Part shown: piece by piece, positions 32,464 to 43,000 of the stretch
Layout of the letters: each line of letters opens with the position of its first letter
How positions within the stretch are numbered: position 1 is the first letter of the stretch
Assembly (NCBI GenBank): GCA_021531775.1
Contig: JAFBIU010000030.1
Coordinates: 1 to 43,705, forward strand
DNA from: Parabacteroides distasonis
Lineage (GTDB): Bacteria; Bacteroidota; Bacteroidia; Bacteroidales; Tannerellaceae
Reading direction: 5' to 3'
Length of the DNA: 43,705 bases
Made by a program: the position numbers and the translations under genes
The notes under the pieces: model-generated
Database searches by the model: none
Seen by the model: only the letters and a program-made list of their open reading frames with translations
What the model was told of the DNA's origin: nothing

Positions 32464-35400
32464 TTATTTCAATTCCTTGATACGGATATTACGGAATTTC
32501 ACCGGAGAACCATGACCCAAGAAACCAATGTGGCCCTTCTTGTTGAACAAGCCCGGATGTTCGTGACCGTCCGGAGTTCCGTTCTTCACAGCCTCGCGGA
32601 TATTGCCTTCTGTGATGACTACTCCATTGACTGTCACACGAATGTAGTCACCATCCGCATAAATCTCTTCGGTATTCCATTCGCCAGCCGGCTTGAAGGC
32701 TTTCGGATGGTCATCCTTGGCCGGAATGATGCCATAGACAGAACCGTGGTGCTGCAACTTCGTGATGTTCTTGTAGATCGGATGCTCACAATCCAGCACC
32801 TGAATCTCCATACCCACGTAAGCCGCATCGCCCTCCATCGGGGTACGAATACCCACACCATTGTTGGCTCCCGGCGTCAGCTGGAAATCGAAACGATAGA
32901 CGAAATTCGCATACTCATCTTTCGTATAGAGGTTGCCGCCAAAGCTCTTGCTCGGATTCATGGAAATGCAACCATCTTCCAAGGTATAATCGACCGTATT
33001 ACCTGTCCATTCGTGCATGTTCGTACCATCGAACAACACCTTGAAGCCCTCTTTCTTCTCTTCGTCAGACAGCTGGAACGGTTCGACACGCTTCAACTCC
33101 TTGATGTAGATGTTGCGGAACGAACAACGGCTGCCATGTGCTTGCAATTCAATCTGCTCGATCGGCAGAATCGGTTGGCTACGATCCCAGTAGTTCTCCA
33201 TGATGACATTATCTACAACCAGTTCACCATTCAACTTGACGGTTACACGGTCGCCCACCATCTTGATGTAGAAGCTGTTCCATTCGCCCAACTTATTGTC
33301 AGCCACCTTCAGCGGATTCCGTTCGTTCTTCGCATTGTTGTACAAGCCGCCTGAACCCACCTGTGCTCCTACGTTCACACGGGAAGTGTCCCAGATCTGA
33401 ACCTGCGGTGTGGCACGCAAATAGATGCCGGCATCCGGTTCCTTGCCGTTCGGATCCAACATCCAATCGACGTACATTTCAAAGTCACCATAGGCTTTCG
33501 CTGTACAGAGATTATCATAACCCGAACCTTCGAAAACAATGCAGCCATCCTTGACAAACCAATCCTTGCGCATCCGCTCGTCAGCAGCCTCCTGCTCCTT
33601 GGCCAACTTGGCCGGAGTCATCTTGTAACGCTTGTACGGGTTGCCGTCACCATCTTTGCCGACCATGCCCTTCCAGCCTGTCAAGTCTGTTCCGTTGAAC
33701 GCCTGAACGAAGCCTGTTTCATCCGGCATCTTTTCAATATGCTGAACCAACGCATCGTGATCGTAACGGGCATCCTCTCCGTCGAACATCGGCAGAATCT
33801 TCTTCAAGAGACCCTTCACATTGTCTCCCGTATATTCCGGATGGTTACGGGCAATGTTCCAGATGGCATAGACAGCAGCCGAACGAACAGCCGGACTGCC
33901 ATTCAGGAATTCGCTTGCATACATCATCGAAAGGAACGTACCAGCCTGTGAGATGGTCCGCAAGATTTTGACCTTCTGTTCATCCGTCTTGGCAATCTCC
34001 ATCGCCTTACGCAAGAAGATCAGACGGTTCTCACCTGTCAAGGTCGGACTGGCCACCAATTCCACGTAACGGTTCAAAGCCTGGTCAAATGCACTGGCTG
34101 ACAACGGCTGCTTGCAGATGGTAAACAGCTCTTCCGCTGCATCCAGACCCTTCCAAGCCACCAAGGCACCTAACGCCTGATCCTTGGCAACGCCCGAACT
34201 CTGATTGAATCCAGCCACGATCGTCTGCAAAGCCTTCGGTTCACCCGTTGAAGCCAATACCTTATAATATAAATACTTCTTGCTGTCGCCTGCCTGAATC
34301 ATCCGGCGAGAAACCTTCTCCTCCTGCTGAGCCGGTGTCAAACGTCTGAGTGTACTGATGACAGCCGCCTGCAACTGATCGACTGTTTGCGGTTCAGCCA
34401 CTTCCAACATGCCGCACAACAGGGTGAAATCCTTTTCTGCCACCACATCCTTCAATGCGTCGAAGGCAGCTTTCTTCACCTCATTCGAACCCGACTTGGT
34501 CTGTTCCAGCACGGTATTCAGATTCGCATCTGCCTTACGCAGGGCCAACAGTTCCAAACCGGCTATCTTACCGGCATCACTCTTGGCTGTCGGAATCACC
34601 TTGGCAACCGCCTGATCAATGTCACCACGGAAAGCTGCCAATGCATCCTGTCCCAACAGCACCACCTGCTTGTCCTCCTGCGTCAACAGATCAGCCAAGA
34701 CCGGAATTACACTTTCATTGCCGATACGGACCAAAGCCCAGACCGTTGCCTGCTTCACGTCGAAGTTGGCATTCTTCAGCTGATTCACCATCAACTGCTC
34801 AGCAGACAGGTCAAAGCGGATTTCCAGTTTCTTCAGGATATCCTTCTTGTTCGGACATTTGCTCTCCCGACCAATCCAGTTCAGTACATCCACTTTCACT
34901 TCGTCCTTGGCCTTGTCCATGGCCTTCAGCAACTCGACGTAGAGCGTTGCATCTGCATAATCAGAGGCAAAATTCAAAGCCGCATTCCGATAAGCCTTAC
35001 ACGGATCCTTCAACGTAGCCAAAATCTGCTTCTGAGCCGTTGCCGGCTGTACGCTCAACAAAATCTCCAAAGCAGCCTCCCGACTCTGTACCTGGTTAGC
35101 CTTGGTTGCCTTCTTCATCAGGTCAGCAGCCGCCTTCTGAGCTGTCTTCGTATCACCCTTAGCAGCCAAACGCTTGATCAACATGATGTAAGCCTCATTG
35201 GCTCCTGTATTCTCCATCACGTAATTGGCTTTTGCAGCAGCCTCGGCCAACACCTTCAATGAAGCCGACGAACCCAGCTGACTCAAGGCATAATTGATCT
35301 CCTTCTGCATCTTTTCGTCAGCACCTTCGCGCAAGCCCAACAAAACCGGCTCGGCTCCTTCTGCCTCCTCGAAGTCAGCCAACGCACGGACAATGTGCAG

Positions 35401-35943
35401 TTTGGTTTCCGGTGAGCCCATCCGGTTCTTCAGAGCTCCAACCAAACCTTGTGCAGCCTCTTTCGTGCCGATGGAAGCCAACGCACGAACAGCCGGACCG
35501 CTCAATTCCTGATCATTGGCATATTCCAGCAACAAAGCTACGGACTCATCACCACCGCAAATCTGCAACTGACGGATGATGAAAGCCTTTGTCTCGCGTT
35601 CAGATACCTGTCCCAATGCCTTACCATACGCCTTGGCAATTGTTTCGCGGGCACTCTCCTCGCCTTTAGCCATCACGTAGTGGGTCAAACCGCTCAACGC
35701 ATAATCCACCTGTGCATTGCTGCCCTTGCCCGGAGCGTTGATCATCTTGACCAAAGCCAGGACACCCTCTTCGCCTGTACCCTTCAGGTCATTGATCAAC
35801 TGATTGTATTTTTGCTGTGTCTCAGCCGGCATTTGTGCCAACACATCCGCTGTAACCGTCTGTGCCGTACGATGTGCCGGAGTTTGCGCCATTAAGTTGG
35901 CACACAGTAACAAACTTGCTATCGCTATATATGTTTTCTTCAT
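32464..35943 (-). CDS. HEAT-repeat protein with two DUF1080 domains, 1159 aa
   Basis: Exported protein (signal MKKTYIAIASLLLCANLMAQ; the ATG at 35943 is chosen since an earlier one adds a tail before the signal). Residues about 30-740 are tandem HEAT/armadillo-type helical repeats (for example LRALADFEEAEGAEPVLLGL, VWALVRIGNESVIPVLADLL). Two DUF1080 (3-keto-disaccharide hydrolase) domains follow. The first starts near residue 744 (FVQAFNGTDLTGWKG, DAGIYLRATPQVQIWD), the second near 966 (FKVLFDGTNMHEWTG, NGVGIRTPMEGDAAYVGMEIQVLD). DUF1080 jelly-roll proteins have been shown to cleave 3-keto-glycosides. The tandem arrangement on a HEAT scaffold is large; two substrate sites or one catalytic and one binding domain are possible. 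It is the last gene of the locus, 13 bp after the oxidoreductase. Confidence 0.88.
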   Translation of the reverse strand: MKKTYIAIASLLLCANLMAQTPAHRTAQTVTADVLAQMPAETQQKYNQLINDLKGTGEEGVLALVKMINAPGKGSNAQVDYALSGLTHYVMAKGEESARETIAKAYGKALGQVSERETKAFIIRQLQICGGDESVALLLEYANDQELSGPAVRALASIGTKEAAQGLVGALKNRMGSPETKLHIVRALADFEEAEGAEPVLLGLREGADEKMQKEINYALSQLGSSASLKVLAEAAAKANYVMENTGANEAYIMLIKRLAAKGDTKTAQKAAADLMKKATKANQVQSREAALEILLSVQPATAQKQILATLKDPCKAYRNAALNFASDYADATLYVELLKAMDKAKDEVKVDVLNWIGRESKCPNKKDILKKLEIRFDLSAEQLMVNQLKNANFDVKQATVWALVRIGNESVIPVLADLLTQEDKQVVLLGQDALAAFRGDIDQAVAKVIPTAKSDAGKIAGLELLALRKADANLNTVLEQTKSGSNEVKKAAFDALKDVVAEKDFTLLCGMLEVAEPQTVDQLQAAVISTLRRLTPAQQEEKVSRRMIQAGDSKKYLYYKVLASTGEPKALQTIVAGFNQSSGVAKDQALGALVAWKGLDAAEELFTICKQPLSASAFDQALNRYVELVASPTLTGENRLIFLRKAMEIAKTDEQKVKILRTISQAGTFLSMMYASEFLNGSPAVRSAAVYAIWNIARNHPEYTGDNVKGLLKKILPMFDGEDARYDHDALVQHIEKMPDETGFVQAFNGTDLTGWKGMVGKDGDGNPYKRYKMTPAKLAKEQEAADERMRKDWFVKDGCIVFEGSGYDNLCTAKAYGDFEMYVDWMLDPNGKEPDAGIYLRATPQVQIWDTSRVNVGAQVGSGGLYNNAKNERNPLKVADNKLGEWNSFYIKMVGDRVTVKLNGELVVDNVIMENYWDRSQPILPIEQIELQAHGSRCSFRNIYIKELKRVEPFQLSDEEKKEGFKVLFDGTNMHEWTGNTVDYTLEDGCISMNPSKSFGGNLYTKDEYANFVYRFDFQLTPGANNGVGIRTPMEGDAAYVGMEIQVLDCEHPIYKNITKLQHHGSVYGIIPAKDDHPKAFKPAGEWNTEEIYADGDYIRVTVNGVVITEGNIREAVKNGTPDGHEHPGLFNKKGHIGFLGHGSPVKFRNIRIKELK

Positions 35944-35956
35944 TGTGACTCCTTTT

Positions 35957-37213
35957 TTAGATATTCCACGGTGCACGCATCGGCTGGTCCAACAAACGGT
36001 TAGCAGCCTCGTCGTTGATAAATTCCAATTTCACGGGGTCGAAATGCAGGGTGCGGTTCAGTCGCAAAGCCACAGCACCCAAGTTCACGATCGTTGCCGA
36101 ACGAAAACCGTTGCGCTCGTTCAAGGCAAAGGGCTGGCGCGTCTTCACGCACTCAATGAAATCAGTGACCTGAGGTTCCGGTTCCGGATAGTCAGCCAAC
36201 TTCTTCTCCCAATCGGGAATGTCGCAGACGAAGTTCTTATAGACATTACCCTTCGGACCTGCAATGTAGGGTGTATTCGGATCGCCATAATCACCACCCC
36301 ACAGCACAATCTGGCAACCATCTTCGTAGGTATACGTGATGGAACGCCAAGTACCTACTGCATCCGGGTGCTGTTGCGGAGCATCCACTTCAATCTTCAC
36401 CGGACTGGTGTGATCCTTATCCAGGAAGTACTGTACGGGGTCGATGTAGTGCTGACCCATATCGCCCAGACCACCACCATCATAATCCCAATAGCCACGG
36501 AAGGTCTGATGCACACGATGGGCATTGTAGGGTTTGTAAGGAGCCGGACCCAACCACATGTCGTAGTCCAGTTCAGCCGGAACCGGTTGCGGCTCCAGGT
36601 ATTCTTTACCTACCCAATAGAACTTCCAGTCGAAGCCGGTATGCTTGCTGATGGTCACCTTCAACGGCCAACCCAACAGACCGCTCTGCACCAGTTTCTT
36701 CAACGGTTTGACAGGGGTTCCCAAACCATAGAACGGATCAGCAAAACGGAACCAGGTGTTCAGACGGAACATACGGCCATACTGCTTGACAGCCTCCATC
36801 ACACGCTTTCCCTCGCCAATCGTACGGGTCATCGGCTTCTCACACCAGATGTCCTTACCAGCCTTGGCAGCCTCTACCGACATAATGCCGTGCCAATGAG
36901 GCGGTGTGGCAATATGTACAATATCCACATTCGGATCCAAGATCAGATCGCGAAAATCGTGATAGGCAGCAATCTTTTCCTTCACCAGATTCTTGCCCAA
37001 TTCCAGGTGGTTCTTATCTACATCGCAGACTGCCACCAGACGGGTGCCGCCATAGTTCAAATGTCCGCGACCCATACCGCCGGTACCAATGATACCTTTT
37101 GTCAGCTGGTCACTCGGGGCGATGAAGCCCTTACCCAACACCTGACGGGGAACGATGGAGAACAGAGCGATCCCACCCATTGTCTTTAAAAAGTCTCTTC
37201 TATTCGTCTTCAT
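35957..37213 (-). CDS. Gfo/Idh/MocA-family oxidoreductase with Tat-type signal
   Basis: NAD(P)-dependent sugar oxidoreductase type, 418 aa. The N-terminus MKTNRRDFLKTMGGIALFS is a twin-arginine signal (RRDFLK), so the folded, cofactor-loaded protein would be exported to the periplasm. The Rossmann part has GIIGTGGMGRGHLNYGG and VAVCDVD, then PPHWHGIMSVEAAKAGKDIWCEKPMTRTIGEG, with Glu-Lys-Pro as the conserved family motif. The C-terminal half (WWRSITYTYEDG-type strands) shapes the substrate site. In a 3-keto pathway this enzyme would oxidise C3 of a sugar. It lies 45 bp downstream of the isomerase and 13 bp upstream of the DUF1080 gene. Confidence 0.92.
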   Translation of the reverse strand: MKTNRRDFLKTMGGIALFSIVPRQVLGKGFIAPSDQLTKGIIGTGGMGRGHLNYGGTRLVAVCDVDKNHLELGKNLVKEKIAAYHDFRDLILDPNVDIVHIATPPHWHGIMSVEAAKAGKDIWCEKPMTRTIGEGKRVMEAVKQYGRMFRLNTWFRFADPFYGLGTPVKPLKKLVQSGLLGWPLKVTISKHTGFDWKFYWVGKEYLEPQPVPAELDYDMWLGPAPYKPYNAHRVHQTFRGYWDYDGGGLGDMGQHYIDPVQYFLDKDHTSPVKIEVDAPQQHPDAVGTWRSITYTYEDGCQIVLWGGDYGDPNTPYIAGPKGNVYKNFVCDIPDWEKKLADYPEPEPQVTDFIECVKTRQPFALNERNGFRSATIVNLGAVALRLNRTLHFDPVKLEFINDEAANRLLDQPMRAPWNI

Positions 37214-37258
37214 AGAATAATCATTTATATACCTACTATTAGAGTTTGGACAAATATA

Positions 37259-38146
37259 CTACTTATCCAGCAAATCCTGCAAATATTGACGGGTTTTAAC
37301 CACATAATCATGTCGTGCACCATTCAATTCGCACTCGATGGTCACGGCTCCCTTGAATCCTTGCTTCTTCAATTCGGCAATGACAGCCGGGAAATTCACG
37401 TCACCTGTGGGAATGGGCACTTCGGCTCCCAATTCGTACGGATTGTTCGGATCGGGATATTTGCCATCCTTCGCATGGAACTCCTTGATCAGCGGACCGA
37501 ACAGTTTCACAGCATCCAACGAGTTGGATTTGCCATACATCAGCAGGTTCGCCAAGTCGCAGTTGATGAACAGGTTGCCTGTACCAATATCCTTGATGGC
37601 ACGAATCAGTGTCGTCGGAGTCTCCTGACCGGTCTCGAAATAGATCATCACACCACGCTCTTTCGCATAGTTGCCCAAGTCCTTCATCACCTTCACGAAG
37701 TCGATGTACTGTTCCGATGAAGGATCTTCCGGAATGAATCCGAAGTGCGAGTGCATGGCCGGAATATCAGCCATCTGGCAGAAATCGATCATTTCGTGAT
37801 AGGTGGCAATCTTGGCCTCCCGTTCGTCCGTCGGAACGAGACCGATCGTAGCCGGCCCCTTGCGGAAGTTCCACTGGCTCTTGCTTCCCGGAACACCCAC
37901 CAACGTAGTCACCTTGATCTGATGTTTCTTGGAGGCAGCCTTCACCTGATCGGCATAGGCTTGTGTCATCGCCCCCCGTTTATAGTTCAGTTCACACGAG
38001 CCGAAGCCCTGCTTATGCAAATCTTCAAAACTCTTGTCGAGATTGCTCCAGTCATACTGGATCACACCAATCGTGATCTCCTGTTGTGCACAAACCGGTG
38101 TGCAAGCGGCCAGCAACATAGCCGCACAAACTGCTTTCCAATTCAT
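37259..38146 (-). CDS. Exported sugar isomerase/epimerase-like TIM-barrel protein
   Basis: 295-aa AP-endonuclease-2/xylose-isomerase-like barrel. The N-terminus MNWKAVCAAMLLAACTPVCA is a signal; it contains a possible lipobox (LAAC, Cys15) and also a fair signal-peptidase I site after VCAQ, so it is either lipoprotein or periplasmic. The barrel shows the metal-site strands LNYKRGAMTQAYADQVKAA, MHSHFGFIPEDPSSEQY (His), MIYFETGQETPTTLI (Glu), INCDLANLLMYGKSN (Asp) and VTIECELNG (Glu). Proteins of this fold accompany Gfo/Idh/MocA and DUF1080 genes in many Bacteroidetes loci and may act as 3-keto-sugar lyase or epimerase. It is separated from susD by a terminator. Confidence 0.9.
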   Translation of the reverse strand: MNWKAVCAAMLLAACTPVCAQQEITIGVIQYDWSNLDKSFEDLHKQGFGSCELNYKRGAMTQAYADQVKAASKKHQIKVTTLVGVPGSKSQWNFRKGPATIGLVPTDEREAKIATYHEMIDFCQMADIPAMHSHFGFIPEDPSSEQYIDFVKVMKDLGNYAKERGVMIYFETGQETPTTLIRAIKDIGTGNLFINCDLANLLMYGKSNSLDAVKLFGPLIKEFHAKDGKYPDPNNPYELGAEVPIPTGDVNFPAVIAELKKQGFKGAVTIECELNGARHDYVVKTRQYLQDLLDK

Positions 38147-38157
38147 ATCTTATTTCT

Positions 38158-38199
38158 TATTTATATGTATCCAAACAGATTTATATCTATCCAAAAAGA
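38158..38199. repeat. Imperfect 20-bp direct repeat upstream of the isomerase gene
   Basis: TTTATATGTATCCAAACAGA and TTTATATCTATCCAAAAAGA lie next to each other between the terminator and the isomerase start; 18 of 20 positions agree. It could be a regulator site or a relic of duplication. Confidence 0.55.
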
Positions 38200-38229
38200 G
38201 GCGAAAGCTTAGAACCAAGCCTCCGCCTC
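38198..38229 (-). terminator. Intrinsic terminator or attenuator after susD
   Basis: The arms 38198-38210 and 38217-38229 pair over 13 bp, with two G-T pairs, around a 6-nt loop. On the minus strand the hairpin is followed by TTTTTGG. It begins 27 bp past the susD stop and so divides susCD from the three enzyme genes. Confidence 0.8.
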
Positions 38230-38255
38230 CTCCTTTAGTTGTTCACGCTACAAAA

Positions 38256-40049
38256 TTACTCCATTGTTGGATTAAATGTACCGCCCCAATTGTTATTTTG
38301 TTCCAAATTCGGGTTCTCATCCAAATTCACCTTCTGGATCGGGAAGAAATAGAACGACTCTTCGATCACGAACTCACGCTCTGCAGCCTCGTTGAAGGGC
38401 ACCTGCAGGATGGAGTAACGGAAATCGCCCGTTGTCAGTTCGAATGCATCTGCCTTCTTCTTAGCCTCGGTCAAGTCCATATCGGTTCCGTCCGGATTGA
38501 TAGGAATAGCCTCGATACCATGTTTCGTCCAGCCAGCCAACTTCATCATGTTGCGTGTACGACGCAAGTCCCAGAAGCGGTGACCCTCGAAGCACAACTC
38601 GATGTGACGCTCGTCCAGGATAGCCTGACGGATCTGCTCCTGATTAGCCACCTTCAGACCATACAAGCCATCAGCACCTGCTTCGATGCCAGCACGCTTG
38701 CGGATCTGCTTCAACATGTCGATAGCCACATCTGAATGACCCATCTCGTTAGCAGCTTCTGCATAGATGAACATCACCTCTACGAAACGCATCAGGATGT
38801 AGTCGATGTCGTACGTCAAGATGTTGGCCTGCGTCAAAGACAAGTCAGCACCCTTCATCTGATAGAAACCAGAATAAACATCGTTGTTTACAGCATTGGT
38901 GTGAGCAGCCGGGTTGATACCATACTGGTCGTCACCACTACTGATACCCAACGCATTGTACTGACGATAACCAGCCGGTTTTCCAGCCACCGGATAGAGG
39001 TCACCATTGTACATGATCACCTCGTCGAAACGCGGGTCACGGTTCTTCCAGAAGCTCTTCAACAGGGCCTGTTCGTCACCTACATAATACTTACCTGTCG
39101 GATCGTCGAAACGCTTACCGTCCAGCATCGGGAAGTCCTTCACAAATTCCCAAGTCGGGTTGTAGGAGTTCGTTCCACGGCTGACAGAAGCCGGACGCAT
39201 ACCAGCCTCATAATAAACGGTCTTGTTCGGGTTGGAGTTCACCACCGGGAAGACAACTTCCGGACCCTGCTCCTTCAACCAGATGTCAGCATAGTTCTCT
39301 GTCAAGGCAATACCGTGGTTCACACAGAACTCGTAAGCCTCCTTGGCAGCATTGTAGGCCTCGCTCCAATAAGCATTGGTGTAGGGCTTCGACGGGTTGA
39401 ACTGCGGAGAAGCCTTCAGCAACAAGGTCTTGGCCTTCCAAGCCTTGGCGAAGCACTGGTCGATGCGGCCATAATCCGAAGAACCGGCAGCAATCTTTTC
39501 GGGCAACAACGAGATGGCCTTGTCCAAATCTTCCACCATGAACTGGAAGCACTCAGCCGTTGAATTACGTTTCACCATCAAATCGTCTGTGTCCTTATCC
39601 TGCGGCACCTTGATGTAAGGCACACCACCATGATGCAATACCATCCAATAGTAGGTATAGGCACGCATGAAGTAGGCCTGACCCAACAAGTCATTGGCTT
39701 TTGACTGGTCAATCTCGGCATTCTCCAGACGCTTGATAGCCTCGTTGATCTGACGTACCTGTGTATAAGTCCATTTCTTGTAAGCACTACCGGTCTCTGT
39801 GATCGTACCTAAATACCAGGGCATACCTGTGATCTGATCGGAGTTGTAGTCGGCCGAATAAGACCAGTTGCCAAACGTGATTGCATACAAATTGTTGACG
39901 TATGCAGTTGCCAGATTGACGTCACCCCAAACCATGGATTCATCGTAGCTTTCCAAGTTTTTGATGTCCAACGTGTCGCAGCTGGTGGTCAAACCTCCCC
40001 ACACCAACACGGCCGACGCAATGGCAAATTTGAATTTATTTAGTTTCAT
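38256..40049 (-). CDS. RagB/SusD-family surface lipoprotein, 597 aa
   Basis: Substrate-binding lipoprotein that forms the lid of the SusC channel. Signal and lipobox are clear: MKLNKFKFAIASAVLVWGGL then TTSC, with Cys24 lipidated. The alpha-helical TPR-like N-terminal half (VNNLYAITFGNWSYSAD, RLENAEIDQSKANDLLGQAYFMRAYTYYWMV) and the family C-terminus are present, with QEQIRQAILDERHIELCFEGHRFWDLRRT near residue 500 and the closing PIQKVNLDENPNLEQNN. The ligand is not deducible; the downstream genes point to a glycoside. It lies 20 bp after susC and is followed by a terminator. Confidence 0.95.
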   Translation of the reverse strand: MKLNKFKFAIASAVLVWGGLTTSCDTLDIKNLESYDESMVWGDVNLATAYVNNLYAITFGNWSYSADYNSDQITGMPWYLGTITETGSAYKKWTYTQVRQINEAIKRLENAEIDQSKANDLLGQAYFMRAYTYYWMVLHHGGVPYIKVPQDKDTDDLMVKRNSTAECFQFMVEDLDKAISLLPEKIAAGSSDYGRIDQCFAKAWKAKTLLLKASPQFNPSKPYTNAYWSEAYNAAKEAYEFCVNHGIALTENYADIWLKEQGPEVVFPVVNSNPNKTVYYEAGMRPASVSRGTNSYNPTWEFVKDFPMLDGKRFDDPTGKYYVGDEQALLKSFWKNRDPRFDEVIMYNGDLYPVAGKPAGYRQYNALGISSGDDQYGINPAAHTNAVNNDVYSGFYQMKGADLSLTQANILTYDIDYILMRFVEVMFIYAEAANEMGHSDVAIDMLKQIRKRAGIEAGADGLYGLKVANQEQIRQAILDERHIELCFEGHRFWDLRRTRNMMKLAGWTKHGIEAIPINPDGTDMDLTEAKKKADAFELTTGDFRYSILQVPFNEAAEREFVIEESFYFFPIQKVNLDENPNLEQNNNWGGTFNPTME

Positions 40050-40069
40050 ATACTTCCTGTTTTATTGAT

Positions 40070-43000
40070 TTAGAATGTGAAATTAAGACCGAATGAGAAT
40101 GTCTTCATCAACGGATATGAATCGTAGTATTTCTGCTCCGGATCCAAGAATTCTGTCACGGAAGATATACAGAACAGGTTCGTTGCATTGGCGAATACCT
40201 GAGCGCGTGTGATGCCCAACGGACGCAATACCACCTTCGGCAGGTCGTAGCCAATGTTCAAGTTCTTCAGACGCAGGTAAGCACCGTTGCGCAACCAGTA
40301 GCTGGTGTTGCCGGCTCCTGATTCATACCAGCTGGAACCTACGATACGCGGATAAACACCGTTCGGGTTGGTCTCCGGGTCATACACCTTGTCGCTTGTC
40401 CAGATCGGGAAGTAGGGACGAACGGCTCCACCATGCTGATAGAAACCACCATCTACACCACCGACCATACGGTCATACTTGCCGACACCCTGGAAGTGAA
40501 CATCCAACGTGATGCCTTTCCACTTGATGCTACCACCGAAACCGTAGTTGATACGCGGAGTTGAGTTCTCGGTCAACAGGTTATAGCTATCGTTGCCGTC
40601 GATCTTACCGTCCGGACCGGGAGCATAACCATCACCACGTGTATCCTTATACAAGATACCACCCAAGTAGGGGTCACGACCGAACTGCTTGAATCCCTTT
40701 GCCTTCAAAGCCTCTACTTCGGCCGGATCCGTCAGCAGGTGGTCAGCGATCAAACCGATGATACGGCTGTCGGCCATACCTACACGAGACAGGTCTGCCA
40801 AGTTGCCGCCCTCTTTGTAGATGGCTGATTCATCCAGCACATCCCACTGGTCGCGAGCAAAGCCTAAGTTCACGTAAGCAGAATAGTCGATCTCGCCTTC
40901 GGCTGCCTTGTCCATCCAAGTCAAGGTCAACTCACCGCCTCGCCAAGAACGTTCTGCATAGTTCTCCGGAGCCAAAGCCTGTCCGTACGTACTCGGCAGT
41001 GAAACCGTACGGGCACCCAAGATATCGGTCTCCTTGCGGTAGAACGCATCGAACGTACCGGACAACTTGTTGTCGATCACACCAAAGTCGAAACCGAAGT
41101 TGAAAGTGCGGGAAGTGGCCCACGTCAACGTTGTGTTCGGAGTGGCACCGGCCACGATACCCGGAGCCAAGTTGCTACCGAAGATATAGTTGTTCGAAGT
41201 GGTATATTTCTGCAAATAAGAGAAGGCTGCAATTTCTTTACTGTTTACATCCAAGTCGTTACCGGTTGTACCGTAAGAGGCACGCAGCTTCAAGTTGCTC
41301 AACCAGTTGCTGGCATTGGCCATAAACGGCTCCTGGCTGATACGCCAAGCGGCAGATACAGAGGGGAAGAAGCCCCAACGGTGTCCGTCCGGGAAGAGCG
41401 TGTTACCGTCGTAACGGAAGGAGAACTCGGCAATGTACCGCTGGTCAAATGTATAGTTGAAACGGCCGATCCAAGAGAGACGTCCGCCTGTATATTCCAC
41501 CGCATCACCATAACGACGTTCCGTATCGCTCGAATAGACGAACATCTGGTCGATGTTGGTCGTCGGGTCTTCACCCTTCGCGCGTACATATTCGCCACCG
41601 TTCGAAGCCTGCTCGAATACGACCATACCCGACACGTCGTGCTTGCCGAAGCTGTTCGCATAGTTCAAGAACCAGTTGAACTGCTCGCTCCACAACTGCT
41701 TGGTCTGATATTCCAGGTTCTCGTAGTTGTTCGAGAAGTTGAAGGTGTTGTACTCATTCAAGTTCAACGGACCCGGCAAGAAGCGGTTACCGCTCGGGTC
41801 AGCCTGCTGCATCTTGTAGTTCTTCTGGAAGGTCATGAACTTCTTGCGGCTGTAGTCCTTGCCCACGTAGTTGCCGACAATCTTGGTGCTCAAACCTTTC
41901 GTGATGAAGCTCAAGTCGATGTCGAACGAAACGATACCGTTCATCGTACGACGACGTGTCTTCACATAACGGTCACCGATCACCTGGTCAACCGGGTTCC
42001 AGCCCTGCCATGAACCGTAGTCCGGATAGATCGGATATTCGGTCCGCTCGTTGGCCGGCGTACCGTCCAGATAGGAATAGAACGGAGTGGTCTTCAAGGC
42101 GTTGAACGTACAACGGTAGATATCATAGACAGCCTGGTCGTCTGCCGAGTCGAACGGCCAGTAGAAACGGCGGTCGTTAGACTGGTTGGCTGACAAGTTC
42201 ACGTTCATCTTGATGTATTTCGACAATTCCGTCGTGATGTTCGAACGCAACGAATACTGTTTGTTTTCCAGGGATACGTAAGAACCCTCTTCGGCCAGGA
42301 ATGAACCCATCACGTAATACTGTGTCTTTTCCGAACCACCCGTCACGCTCAGTGAGTGCTTCGTATTCCACGGGTTCTGCCAGATCCAGTCGTTTACGTC
42401 ATAGTTGATGTTGTTGTCGCGGAAGTAAGCATATTCAGCTTCACCGTTCGGTTCGGCCGTACCGCGGAAGCGAGCCACCGCATTCTGATAGTCCAACTCG
42501 TCGATAGCGGTCCAACGGTTCGAGAACAGCTGCTGTGTCGGCTTGCTGAACGAATAAGTACCCTGATAGTTGAAAGTCGGCTTCTGGTTCTTCACACCGC
42601 CCTTGGTCGTTACCAATACGACACCGTTACCGGCAGCAGAACCGTAGATAGAAGCGGTTGCAGCATCCTTCAAGAAACTCATCTGGTCGATTTCATACGG
42701 CTCCAACTTGTCGAAATCCTCCTTCTCGCGGATGATACCGTCGATAACGAACAACGGGTCGCCGAAACCACCACGCAGACGGATTTCGGAAGAGGCACCC
42801 ATCAAACCTGAGTTACCTGTAATCGTAGCACCGGCAGCACGTCCGGCCAATGAGTTAGATAGATTGGAGTTAGGAATGGCAGTCAAATCGTCTGACTTCA
42901 CATTCGAGATAGAACCGGTCATATTGACCTTTTTCTGAACACCATAACCTACGACCACTACTTCGTCCAGTGCTTGCGTATCCTCTTTCAACGTGATTTG

